Shown here: positions 53,119 through 60,536 of the stretch, in pieces
Layout: the number at the start of each line of letters is the position of its first letter
Position numbering within the stretch: the stretch's first letter is position 1
NCBI RefSeq assembly: GCF_900142185.1
Contig: NZ_FQZZ01000007.1
Span: 142,955 to 206,954, forward strand
Reading direction: 5' to 3'
From: Lutimaribacter pacificus
GTDB lineage: Bacteria; Pseudomonadota; Alphaproteobacteria; Rhodobacterales; Rhodobacteraceae
DNA length: 64,000 bases
Program-made: the position numbers and the translations under genes
Notes under the pieces: model-generated
The model's input: the letters and a program-made list of their open reading frames with translations, nothing else
Databases searched by the model: none
Told to the model about the DNA's origin: nothing

Positions 53119-54318
53119 ATGGATGATCGTAACGTTGGATACGCGCAAGGCATAGGCTCTTCCGACATCGGAGCATTTGCCGACAATCTGGCTGAATCTT
53201 TGGATCGCCAGATGAAGATCGCTTTCGAGCCCGAAGAACGAAAGTCCCTGCGCCGTTTCAGTTCAACCGAGGTCGCCAGCCTCCTGCGCGTAAGCACATC
53301 TAACCTGCGCAACCGGCACAAGGACGGCAGCTTCCCGGAAGTGCATACAGACAACCGCGGACACCGGTTCTACACAGCCCAAGAGATTGATGAGTTGCGT
53401 GATATTCTAGGGCGCACTGGAAAGAACGTAGAAAGTTACCGCCCTGGTCGACGAGAGGGCGATCGTCTCCAGGTAATATCGGTCGTCAATTTCAAAGGCG
53501 GATCGTCAAAAACGACAGCAACGATACATCTTGCACAACGGTATGCCTTGCGAGGCTACCGAGTGTTGGTCTTGGATCTCGATCCGCAGGCAAGTTTGAC
53601 CACCTTTTTCGGCTTTCGGCCTGAGCTCGAGTTCGCCGAAGGCGGCACAATCTATGATGCCCTGAGATATGAGGAGCAAGTTCCGCTCTCAGCCGTCATC
53701 CAAAAAACCTACTTCCATAAGCTCGATATGGTCCCAGCGGGCTTGATGCTCTCGGAATACGAAACTGAGACGGCAAATGCCCTCGCCCGCCGGGTGCAGC
53801 CCATATTTGCGGAGCGTCTCGCCTTAGCGCTTGAGGAAGTAGAGGCGAATTACGACATCGTTCTGATCGACTGCCCACCTCAACTTGGTTTCTTGACCCT
53901 TACGGCGTTGGCAGCCTCAACGGGACTTTTGGTAACCGTGGTACCTGGCATGCTCGACATCGCTTCCATGAGCCAGTTTCTGAAACTTGCTTCGGAAACG
54001 GTCAAGGCCGTGGAAGAAGCCATTGGCCGGCGCGTGACCTGGGACTTCGTAAAGTTCTTGATCACGAGATACGAACCGTCGGACGGGCCTCAGACGCAGA
54101 TGGCGGGCTACCTAAGATCGATCTTGGCCGGACAGGTCATGACTGAACCAATGCTGAAATCTACGGCGATCTCAGACGCTGGTATGACCCAGCAAACCGT
54201 CTACGAAGTTGATCCGAGCCAATTCATCAGAAAAACGATTGATCGCGCTCTGACCAGCGTGAACGGCGTTGGAGATGAGTTGGAACAGACAATCCAAATG
54301 GCATGGGGGCGCCGCTGA
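53119..54318 (+). CDS. repA: Plasmid partitioning protein RepA (ParA-type ATPase)
   Basis: A 399-residue RepA of a repABC module. The N-terminal part carries a MerR-like helix-turn-helix (RRFSSTEVASLLRVSTSNL, residues about 45-63), and the ATPase domain has the deviant Walker A VVNFKGGSSKTTATIHLA at about 118-135, LDLDPQASLTTFFG and DIVLIDCPPQLGFLTL. With RepB it segregates the plasmid and represses its own operon. It overlaps repB by one base (TGATG). Confidence 0.96.
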   Translation: MDDRNVGYAQGIGSSDIGAFADNLAESLDRQMKIAFEPEERKSLRRFSSTEVASLLRVSTSNLRNRHKDGSFPEVHTDNRGHRFYTAQEIDELRDILGRTGKNVESYRPGRREGDRLQVISVVNFKGGSSKTTATIHLAQRYALRGYRVLVLDLDPQASLTTFFGFRPELEFAEGGTIYDALRYEEQVPLSAVIQKTYFHKLDMVPAGLMLSEYETETANALARRVQPIFAERLALALEEVEANYDIVLIDCPPQLGFLTLTALAASTGLLVTVVPGMLDIASMSQFLKLASETVKAVEEAIGRRVTWDFVKFLITRYEPSDGPQTQMAGYLRSILAGQVMTEPMLKSTAISDAGMTQQTVYEVDPSQFIRKTIDRALTSVNGVGDELEQTIQMAWGRR

Positions 54319-55286
54319 TGGCCCGAAACATCTTCAATCAGCCACCAAAGGACGAGAAGGAGAGCGCGGCCCCCTCCCCTACCGCGCCAAAAGCGGCAAA
54401 ATTGCCAGGATCTGTTGGCGGATTGCGCGACTCTTTGCGCGAGATCACCGCGAATTCCATTCGGGACATCGAGCCCGATCAGATTGAGATGGATGGTCTG
54501 CGCGATCGGTTAGTGCTGGAGGATTCCAGTATTGATGAGTTGGCCGAAAGCATTCGCAAGCATGGGCAACAAGTGCCAATTATGGTCCGTCCATCGGCCC
54601 AACCGGACAGATACCGTATCATCTACGGCCGACGCAGGCTTGCAGCGATCCGCATGATCGGTGGAACGGTCAAGGCGATCGTCCGAACTTTGGATGACGA
54701 CGCATCTCTGATCGCACAGGGCCAAGAGAACAATCTCCGACTAGACCCGTCTTTCATTGAGAAATCTCTTTTTATCAAAGAGATGCAGGAATCAGGCTAC
54801 AAGCCAAACGTCATCCAGGATGCTCTCGGTTTGACACGGCAGGGCGTGTCCAACCATCGCGTCGTCATAGAGCAACTGCCAGAAGGGCTTGTACAGTTGA
54901 TAGGGCCGGCACATGGCATCGGACGACGGCAATGGGGTGATCTGGCTGCTTTCTCGAAAAAGATAGATCTGGTGAACACGGCCAAAAAAGTGATTGCCGC
55001 CCTGCCCGACGACACTCCAAGCGCGGAAAAGTTTCAGGCAGTCTACTCGGCTTGCTCGAACAAGGCACGTAGCGACAAGAAGCAAGCCAACGGCAGCCTA
55101 AAGTCCGTCGTCAAAGATGCGGACGGTAGCTCTGTGGGAACGCTGACGGTCGATCAGAAAACGATCGCCATCAAGATCGCCAAGAAGGACAACCCAGAAT
55201 TCGGCCAATGGCTCGAAGAGCGCGCAGAGGCAGCGCTTTTGCAGATCTTCGAACAGTGGCGGAATGAGAGCGGCTCTGGGTCCTAA
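54318..55286 (+). CDS. repB: Plasmid partitioning protein RepB (ParB-type)
   Basis: A 322-residue ParB-family protein with an N-terminal RepA-interaction region (MARNIFNQPP), the ParB domain including GRRRLAAIRMIGGTVKAIVR and AQGQENNLRLDPSFIEKSLF (about 140-160), and a helix-turn-helix in NVIQDALGLTRQGVSNHRVV. It binds parS sites, probably the two identical palindromes behind repC. The start is placed at 54318 in the repA stop codon. Confidence 0.95.
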   Translation: MARNIFNQPPKDEKESAAPSPTAPKAAKLPGSVGGLRDSLREITANSIRDIEPDQIEMDGLRDRLVLEDSSIDELAESIRKHGQQVPIMVRPSAQPDRYRIIYGRRRLAAIRMIGGTVKAIVRTLDDDASLIAQGQENNLRLDPSFIEKSLFIKEMQESGYKPNVIQDALGLTRQGVSNHRVVIEQLPEGLVQLIGPAHGIGRRQWGDLAAFSKKIDLVNTAKKVIAALPDDTPSAEKFQAVYSACSNKARSDKKQANGSLKSVVKDADGSSVGTLTVDQKTIAIKIAKKDNPEFGQWLEERAEAALLQIFEQWRNESGSGS

Positions 55287-55522
55287 CCCAAGCCACACAG
55301 AGTAACGCGAGCAGAGGAGAAAAGCGAAGACCAGAAGAAAAGAGCCCCCCAAAGTTTCCCCTGGAGAGCCCTCATCATTCGATTAGCACTCATGATGTAG
55401 CAACCTCCAACAAACCGGTCAAGAGTCACCGATTCGGTGGACGGTTTTTTTTGCCTTTTCCTGAGCAAAATCTCGGGAAAAGACTGGGAAGCTGTGGGCC
55501 GAACGGTCGTCGTGAACAAACC
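55287..55522 (-). ncRNA. repB-repC intergenic region, probable countertranscribed RNA
   Basis: In repABC replicons a small antisense RNA encoded on the opposite strand between repB and repC limits repC expression. Here the minus strand shows TTGACC (55417-55422), a 17-base spacer and TACATC as a possible promoter reading towards repB. No coding frame is convincing in this gap. The RNA itself is inferred from position and family knowledge; its ends cannot be set. Confidence 0.45.
55427..55452 (+). terminator. Attenuator-like hairpin before repC
   Basis: CACCG (55427-55431) and CGGTG (55435-55439) form a tight hairpin with a three-base loop, followed by eight T at 55445-55452. The outer bases ACCG at 55414-55417 and CGGT at 55443-55446 can extend it. 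This looks like the attenuator that stops repAB transcripts before repC when the antisense RNA is bound. Confidence 0.65.
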
Positions 55523-56578
55523 ATGGCATTTACAAAACTATCGATCAAAACCGCTGGTGCTGTTGCATCAAGCGGCTCAATTTCTGCGGCTGAAACCGAC
55601 ATTTGGACCATCTTCAGGGCACTGAGAGATGCACGGAGCGTATTCGGTCTGCGTCCTGGCCATATCCAAACACTTCAAGCCATGCTCAGTTTCTTGAAGC
55701 CCGGCCACGGCGAAACGGTTTTCGCGTCCAACGACTCGATTTGCCAGCGCGTCGGCGGTATCGACGAACGGACACTCCGCAGACACATCAACCGCTTCGT
55801 CGAACTCGGTTTCATCAAACGCAATGATAGCTCGAACCGGAAGCGATACCGCGTTCGCTCGTCCAGCGGGGAATGCATCAGCTATGGACTGTCTCTAACC
55901 CCCCTCATCCAACGTGCAAGCGAGCTTATCGCCATCGCACATGAGATGGAAAATAACCGGCGGGATCGGATATTTATCCGCAAACAGATCCTTACAAAGC
56001 TCGCCAATTTGGAAAAGCATGATCCCTGCAACACATTCATCACCCACGCACGGAGAGCTCTACGCAGGAAGCTGAGCCTGCCCGAATACCACGCGCTGCT
56101 CGCTGACACGGACAAAGAATGCCGGAATTTGAGTACACCAGATGACCCACCAGAAACTGTGGAATTGCCCGCCAATGACGGACAAACTGTCCGGCACCAA
56201 TCTAAGTCTGAAGAAGAAAAAAAAGATTTAGATAGCAACATAGGCAATGAAGCTCTGAAACCAGACTTGCTAACCTCAGTTTGCGATCAAGCGACGTCGT
56301 TCTCCACAGAGAGACTTAGAAACTGGTTGGACATTGAAAACCATGCTCGAACACTTGCACCCATGATGGGGGTTCACCCAGATACATTCGAAAAAGCCAA
56401 GAATGCAGTAGGAGCTCAGAAAGCGTCATGCGCCATCTTCATCATGCTACAACTTGGAAGACGCATCAGGGACTTTGGAGCGTATTTTCACAGTATTACC
56501 TTGGGCCAACGTCAAGACCAGTTTGATCCAGTGGCTTTGATCAATCGTCTATCCAAAACTGCTATGCAACCCGCCTAG
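55523..56578 (+). CDS. repC: Replication initiator RepC
   Basis: A 351-residue RepC, the initiator of repABC plasmids. It contains TDIWTIFRALRDARSVFGLRP, FASNDSICQRVGGIDERTLR with the DNA-binding winged helix at about 90-140 (RRHINRFVELGFIKRND) and the C-terminal domain ending in FGAYFHSITLGQRQ. The ATG at 55523 starts the conserved MAFTKLSIK-like N-terminus; no strong ribosome binding site precedes it, which fits its tight control. The AT-rich, Lys/Glu/Asp-coding stretch inside the gene is the usual place of the origin. Confidence 0.94.
   Translation: MAFTKLSIKTAGAVASSGSISAAETDIWTIFRALRDARSVFGLRPGHIQTLQAMLSFLKPGHGETVFASNDSICQRVGGIDERTLRRHINRFVELGFIKRNDSSNRKRYRVRSSSGECISYGLSLTPLIQRASELIAIAHEMENNRRDRIFIRKQILTKLANLEKHDPCNTFITHARRALRRKLSLPEYHALLADTDKECRNLSTPDDPPETVELPANDGQTVRHQSKSEEEKKDLDSNIGNEALKPDLLTSVCDQATSFSTERLRNWLDIENHARTLAPMMGVHPDTFEKAKNAVGAQKASCAIFIMLQLGRRIRDFGAYFHSITLGQRQDQFDPVALINRLSKTAMQPA
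56200..56265. other. Candidate origin of replication inside repC
   Basis: An A/T-rich stretch with an uninterrupted run of eight A lies in the middle of repC. In characterised repABC plasmids the origin maps to such an AT-rich island within repC. No iterons were found here; assignment rests on position and composition. Confidence 0.45.
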
Positions 56579-56579
56579 T

Positions 56580-56595
56580 GTCCACCGCGGTGGAC
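56580..56595. promoter_or_regulatory. parS: Candidate parS palindrome, copy 1
   Basis: GTCCACCGCGGTGGAC, a perfect 16-bp palindrome, begins right behind the repC stop codon. An identical copy follows at 56713. repABC plasmids carry 16-bp palindromic parS sites bound by RepB, often downstream of repC, so these are the best candidates. Confidence 0.75.
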
Positions 56596-56712
56596 GTCTG
56601 ACTGGCAACTAGTCCAATTACGCGTGGTCTCTCCACATGCATCAAAGCCACCGAGCCAAATTCCAATAGGGCGATACTGCGCGGTCATTCCATGTTCCTC
56701 CGTCCGGTCGAT

Positions 56713-56728
56713 GTCCACCGCGGTGGAC
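56713..56728. promoter_or_regulatory. parS: Candidate parS palindrome, copy 2
   Basis: Second identical GTCCACCGCGGTGGAC, 133 bases after the first and 25 bases before the RES toxin stop codon. The exact repetition of a 16-bp perfect palindrome within 150 bp is unlikely by chance. Confidence 0.75.
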
Positions 56729-56752
56729 AGATCCGGCACCAAGTCTCACACC

Positions 56753-57265
56753 TCACATTCGTGACAGCCGTTCTTCGTCATCCACGACGTCAAGTGAACC
56801 GCCCTTGCCATCCCAAGCCCACAGGACGATGTCGAAGTCCGATGACGACGCACCCTTCGCAAAACTCTTGATCAGGAACCCCGCAAACCCATCCGCTATA
56901 AGGGCGCTTGCTAAATCCTGTGTCGGCACAGGTTGACCGTCGAGCATCTTCATGCGCCATGCAGGGTCGGCAAGTATTGACGCTGTCACACCATACCGTT
57001 CGAGCCTGTCCTGATCGCGGGTATCGAAAATTGGCCCCAGGTCGGCATTGTACGACACCAGGATCGTGGGTTGCAGGCTGCCTACCTGGTTGGCTTCTCT
57101 AAGAGCGGTCGCGGGATCCAGCGAGGTGTAGAGGGCAGGGGTGCCCTTGGCATTAAAGCGCCCTCCATAGAGTTCGGCGCCCCGTCCGGACAAAGGTTCA
57201 CGCGCATAGACGGCGTTCAGGGCGCGGTAGAGCGGCCCTGAGTAGCGTCCATCTTTCAGCGGCAT
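56753..57265 (-). CDS. RES-domain toxin
   Basis: A 170-residue RES-domain protein. The Arg of YRALNAVYAREPLSGRGAEL and the following GGRFNAKGTPALYTSLDPATALRE block (residues about 13-56) carry the Arg-Glu-Ser set that names the family. Characterised RES toxins degrade NAD+ and are neutralised by Xre/DUF2384 antitoxins, encoded here directly upstream (stop and start share a base). The pair would stabilise the plasmid. Confidence 0.92.
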   Translation of the reverse strand: MPLKDGRYSGPLYRALNAVYAREPLSGRGAELYGGRFNAKGTPALYTSLDPATALREANQVGSLQPTILVSYNADLGPIFDTRDQDRLERYGVTASILADPAWRMKMLDGQPVPTQDLASALIADGFAGFLIKSFAKGASSSDFDIVLWAWDGKGGSLDVVDDEERLSRM

Positions 57266-57615
57266 CAGGCAAAGACGCCCGCATCGACCGCATCGATGTA
57301 TTCCAGAACTTGCTGAGCTTTGCCTTCCTGCACCAGCTGCATGGCTGTCCGGCCATCAAAGCCGGGCAGGGGCTCTGACCGGTACCATGCATAGGCCATC
57401 AGTTCCGAGCCGAAGCGGGGTTCGACTTTGTTCAGCACCTCTACCAATTCGCGCAGGCGGCGCTGCGTCTTGTCCGAACCAATGCGGGCTCGCCTCTGCA
57501 ACGCGTCTTTGCCCAAGCCGACGGTCAATGCGATCTCTTCTGCTGATGTGCGTAGCACAGCGGCGATCTTGCGCGGTTCGAATTGCCCAGCTTCAGCAAA
57601 GTTCGTGATATGCAT
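57265..57615 (-). CDS. Xre/MbcA/ParS-type antitoxin (DUF2384)
   Basis: A 116-residue antitoxin with an N-terminal Xre-like helix-turn-helix (IAAVLRTSAEEIALTVGLGK, about 17-37) and a C-terminal toxin-binding domain with RRLRELVEVLNKVEPRFG and PLPGFDGRTAMQLVQEGKA. It blocks the RES toxin and should repress the operon. AGGAG stands eight bases before the ATG. A good promoter lies just upstream. Confidence 0.92.
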   Translation of the reverse strand: MHITNFAEAGQFEPRKIAAVLRTSAEEIALTVGLGKDALQRRARIGSDKTQRRLRELVEVLNKVEPRFGSELMAYAWYRSEPLPGFDGRTAMQLVQEGKAQQVLEYIDAVDAGVFA

Positions 57616-57644
57616 GATCTATGCTCCTACAGTGATACTGACGG

Positions 57645-57673
57645 TATATAGCGACAATATTGCTGAATTTCAA
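57645..57673 (-). promoter_or_regulatory. Promoter of the xre-res operon
   Basis: On the minus strand TTGAAA (57673-57668), a 17-base spacer and TATATA (57650-57645) form a near-consensus sigma-70 promoter about 30 bases before the antitoxin ATG. Half-sites ATAC and GTAT flank the start region and may be an operator for the antitoxin. Confidence 0.7.
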
Positions 57674-58062
57674 GTTGATAGGAGATACTGCGCCTTCGTT
57701 TCCCGTGCTAATCCGTAACGCTGCATTGCTCTGAACGAAGCAAATCCTGATTTTTGGGCTTGAGAAGTCGCCGTTAGAGCGCTTTTGCCGATCGAGAACG
57801 TCAGATAAGTTATTGATAATATGAGAAAGGCTGCAGCAGTCGGACCGGAGTTGCCGATCTTGGATCGGAACCGCCACTTACTGCATCCAGTCACGGGGGT
57901 CCGCGGTGGTGTCGGACCCTCGGCAGTTACCCCGGACCAGTTGGCTAGTGAAAAGGGAAAGTGGACTTCGGGTTTTTGTGACCGACGGATGAGGGCCTTT
58001 GGGGTGCCTCTGACGAGTTCGGGCCGGGTTCCGGTCTGCCGTTACGGATGAAGGGCATTCCC
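57674..58062. other. Intergenic region without recognisable gene
   Basis: About 390 bases between the RES/Xre promoter and the next possible gene. Short open frames on both strands have no motif, poor starts and irregular codon use. Nothing was recognised. Confidence 0.4.
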
Positions 58063-58401
58063 ATGCAATCAGGTGTCTTGCGCGTGTTACGCGCGACCGC
58101 TGCCTCTTGGTGGCGGCATATAGAGCTGCGCCGAGCCGGTCAGACAGGGCTGGCACGGCAGCTCGAGCGGAAGGCCGTTCTCCGCGATCTCGCCTATCTC
58201 AGGCAGGCGGCGACGCTGCCGAATGCCCATGTCATCTTCGGAGAAGGCGGAACGTTCCTTCAACTCGGTTGGACCTTCCCACACTCAACCGAAAGACATC
58301 CCCATGGCTATTCTCAAGTTCTCCACCTCCGCTGTCGCGGCGCAGATCGCCCACGCGCGTGCCTGCAAGACCTTCCTGCCCAACTGGAACGGACCCGTTG
58401 A
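58063..58401 (+). CDS. Possible small protein or gene remnant upstream of the DUF6927-like gene
   Basis: An open frame of 112 codons from an ATG at 58063. Up to about codon 80 it has host-like codon use and a plausible protein (SWWRHIELRRAGQTGLARQ, LRDLAYLRQAATLPNAHVI), but the last 30 codons lie inside the next gene in another frame. It may be a real small protein, or the remains of one that originally ended before 58304. No family recognised. Confidence 0.3.
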   Translation: MQSGVLRVLRATAASWWRHIELRRAGQTGLARQLERKAVLRDLAYLRQAATLPNAHVIFGEGGTFLQLGWTFPHSTERHPHGYSQVLHLRCRGADRPRACLQDLPAQLERTR

Positions 58402-59062
58402 CCGGCCCGCCCTGATCCTCATCGTCGGCAATGGCGTGCATCTGCGCTCGAACGGCATTGATGGCACGACCACCCGGCTCTGCAACTTCGAGAGCGACAG
58501 GCGCAGAACCGAACTGGTCAAGGCTTGCAAGGTTGGCTCCACCTGGTATGCGGCGGCAAAGGTCACAAGTCTTGACGGCACCCCTGTCGAGGATGCGACC
58601 TATGTGACCGATGCGAATGGCTCGATCACTTTCGGGGCTGTCTTCCTCACCCGATACGATGACGGCTGCTGGGGCTACAAGGATATGGAGGAAAGCGCGG
58701 GCCCGAACGCGTCGCGCGCGCCCCTTGCGCTGATCGAACTTCTCTCCGATCTGAAAGACCCGGACAGCTACGCCCGGGACTGGCGCCAGCGCTGCCGGGA
58801 TTGGGCCGCGATCCCTGACTACGCCGAAGGCGACAAGATCAAGCTCGCAAAACCGGTGACGCTCACCGACGGCAGCACCTGCCAGATCGTCACCGCGACC
58901 CACTACAAGCGGGGGCGGCAAAAACGCCGCTGCTACCGGATCGAGGAAACCGGTGGGCTCGTACGCCTCTCGAAGGCCACGCTTGCGGGTTCGGAGCTGC
59001 TCAGCTCCGCGAAAGGTGCTGCCAGCCCGGTGCTGGCGGAGTATCTCGCGGGGCGAGAATAG
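58304..59062 (+). CDS. DUF6927-like hypothetical protein
   Basis: A 252-residue soluble protein of unknown function, similar in my recollection to DUF6927 proteins carried by plasmids and integrative elements. It begins MAILKFSTSAVAAQIAHARA. It contains VGSTWYAAAKVTSLDGTPVE, then GAVFLTRYDDGCWGYKDMEE and ends with an arginine-rich HYKRGRQKRRCYRIEE. No catalytic motif is obvious. The ATG at 58304 is chosen because the N-terminus before it is a frame of the preceding segment. Family assignment is tentative. Confidence 0.7.
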   Translation: MAILKFSTSAVAAQIAHARACKTFLPNWNGPVDRPALILIVGNGVHLRSNGIDGTTTRLCNFESDRRRTELVKACKVGSTWYAAAKVTSLDGTPVEDATYVTDANGSITFGAVFLTRYDDGCWGYKDMEESAGPNASRAPLALIELLSDLKDPDSYARDWRQRCRDWAAIPDYAEGDKIKLAKPVTLTDGSTCQIVTATHYKRGRQKRRCYRIEETGGLVRLSKATLAGSELLSSAKGAASPVLAEYLAGRE

Positions 59063-59113
59063 GTGCTGCGCCGGACGGTTCATCGACCTGCGGGCGACAG
59101 CAGATCCTGCGGC

Positions 59114-59142
59114 TTGTCTTGACAAGACAATGCAAGTGCATT
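59114..59142. promoter_or_regulatory. Tandem palindromes, probable PrlF operator/promoter
   Basis: TTGTCTTG-A-CAAGACAA (59114-59130) is a perfect palindrome with 8-bp arms and overlaps a second one, AATGCA-AG-TGCATT (59129-59142). A TTGACA hexamer (59119-59124) lies in the first. They stand 45-73 bases before prlF, where toxin-antitoxin complexes usually bind to repress transcription. Confidence 0.65.
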
Positions 59143-59186
59143 ACCTATTGCGGTCAGCAAAGCCCCTTTTCTTTCAGGAGACTGCC

Positions 59187-59513
59187 ATGACAGCGCTCGC
59201 ACAAGACGTCTCGAAACTCACGGACCGGTATCAGACGACCGTGCCGGCGGGTGTGCGCAAGCAGCTCAAGCTGGGCAAGGGCGACCAGATTCGCTACTGC
59301 ACCGAGCCGAGTGGCAGGGTCTATATCGAGCCCGTGCGCGCCGAAGAGGATGATCCCGCGCTCGGCGCGTTTCTCGATTTTGTCGAGGCCGATATCAAGG
59401 CGCATCCGGACCGCATTCGGGCGTTCGATGGGGCTTTGCATGATCGTCTTGCAGCACTGGTCGGAGACGTTGACGTCGATCTCGATGCGCCCCTATCGCT
59501 CGAGGATGAATAA
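59187..59513 (+). CDS. prlF: PrlF-type antitoxin
   Basis: A 108-residue antitoxin with an N-terminal AbrB-like swapped-hairpin domain (SKLTDRYQTTVPAGVRKQLK, then GDQIRYCTEPSGRVYIEPV) and a C-terminal toxin-binding part with EDDPALGAFLDFVEADIKAH. It neutralises the YhaV toxin encoded 11 bases downstream and probably represses the pair. CAGGAG is seven bases before the ATG. The longer in-frame opening upstream of 59187 crosses the operator and is discarded. Confidence 0.93.
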   Translation: MTALAQDVSKLTDRYQTTVPAGVRKQLKLGKGDQIRYCTEPSGRVYIEPVRAEEDDPALGAFLDFVEADIKAHPDRIRAFDGALHDRLAALVGDVDVDLDAPLSLEDE

Positions 59514-59524
59514 GCGGCGATAGC

Positions 59525-60028
59525 GTGCCCGCCCAAGCGCCCCTTGTCGTAAACGGATGGTCGATTTATGCGCATCCGCTCTTTCTGGACCAGCTCGAAG
59601 GGCTGATCGAGGAAGTCGAGGCGCGTAAGGCACGCGATCCAAAGACCTGGCGCAAGAAAAACCCGACGAAACGGCTGGCCGCCATCTTCAAGCTGGTCAC
59701 CGAGGCCATACCGGCAGATCCGAGTGCCGCAGCCTACCGGCAAGGCAGCACGCTCGGGGATCACCGCAAGCACTGGTTCCGGGCGAAATTCTTCCAGCAG
59801 TATCGGTTGTTCTACCGGTTCAACAGCGATGCGAAGGTCATCGTGGTGGCCTGGGTGAACGACGATAAGACCCTGCGCGCCTACGGCAGCAAGACGGATG
59901 CCTATGCGACGTTCAAAGGGATGCTGGAAGATGGAAATCCACCTGACGATTTCGACGCGCTCTTGAAAGAAGCGGCGACGGCGGACAAGCGGTTCGAGAC
60001 GTCTCTTGAAGCGGCGCCCGATCGGTAA
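59525..60028 (+). CDS. yhaV: YhaV-type ribonuclease toxin
   Basis: A 167-residue toxin starting at GTG. The family blocks are NGWSIYAHPLFLDQLEGLIE near the N-terminus, RKKNPTKRLAAIFKLVTEAI, and the very conserved KHWFRAKFFQQYRLFYRF and VVAWVNDDKTLRAYGSKTDA. YhaV is a RelE-superfamily mRNA endonuclease. With prlF it forms a complete plasmid-stabilising module. The inverted recombinase remnant begins only three bases after its stop. Confidence 0.95.
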   Translation: MPAQAPLVVNGWSIYAHPLFLDQLEGLIEEVEARKARDPKTWRKKNPTKRLAAIFKLVTEAIPADPSAAAYRQGSTLGDHRKHWFRAKFFQQYRLFYRFNSDAKVIVVAWVNDDKTLRAYGSKTDAYATFKGMLEDGNPPDDFDALLKEAATADKRFETSLEAAPDR

Positions 60029-60031
60029 CCC

Positions 60032-60478
60032 CTACATCTCCATGCAGATCGATGTCGGCTTGCCACCAACGCGCCCTTTGGCGCGCGCAGAGGCAAGACC
60101 CGCCTTGGTACGCTCGCGGATTAGCGCGCGTTCGAACTCGGCCGCGGCACCGAGGACCTGTAGTGTGAACTTGCCTTGCGGCGATGCAGTGTCGATCGGG
60201 TCCTGCAGGGACCGGAAGTAGGCACCTTTGGCCTCCAGCCGCTCGATCACCTCCAGCAGGTGCGACAAAGACCGCGCGAGGCGGTCGATCCGGACGACGA
60301 CCAGCGTGTCGCCCTTGCCGATCCGCTCCAGCACACGTGCAAGCACCGGACGCGCACGATTGCCGCCTGAGGCGTGCTCTTCAAAGATCTCGGCGCATCC
60401 CGCCGATTGCAGCGCCTCGGACTGGGGCAGGGGGGTCTGATCCTCTGTGGATACGCGCGCATAGCCTATCAGGGGCAT
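60032..60478 (-). CDS. Serine recombinase catalytic domain, truncated second copy
   Basis: A 148-residue protein nearly identical over residues 1-134 to the recombinase at 51904 (a few substitutions, for example Phe to Tyr near residue 87). It includes Ser10 in GYARVSTEDQ. It then ends in GRVGGKPTSICMEM and lacks a DNA-binding C-terminal domain, so it may be inactive or depend on a partner. It is inverted relative to the first copy. Confidence 0.85.
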   Translation of the reverse strand: MPLIGYARVSTEDQTPLPQSEALQSAGCAEIFEEHASGGNRARPVLARVLERIGKGDTLVVVRIDRLARSLSHLLEVIERLEAKGAYFRSLQDPIDTASPQGKFTLQVLGAAAEFERALIRERTKAGLASARAKGRVGGKPTSICMEM

Positions 60479-60521
60479 GAAAACGGGCCATTTGCAATTT
60501 TAGATAACACTAATAAACGAC
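60077..60521 (-). repeat. Inverted repeat, copy 2
   Basis: Inverted counterpart of 51861-52305, nearly identical across 445 bp including the 43-base untranslated leader. The two repeats face each other across about 7.8 kb with repABC, RES/Xre and PrlF/YhaV. Recombination between them would invert this segment. Confidence 0.9.
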
Positions 60522-60536
60522 CGAATGACCGCGCGA

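Noticed and set aside
55300..55375. Rho-independent terminator for the antisense RNA near the repB end
   Set aside because: The G/C-rich tracts here are direct repeats (GAGCCC twice) rather than complementary arms; no convincing stem-loop was found.
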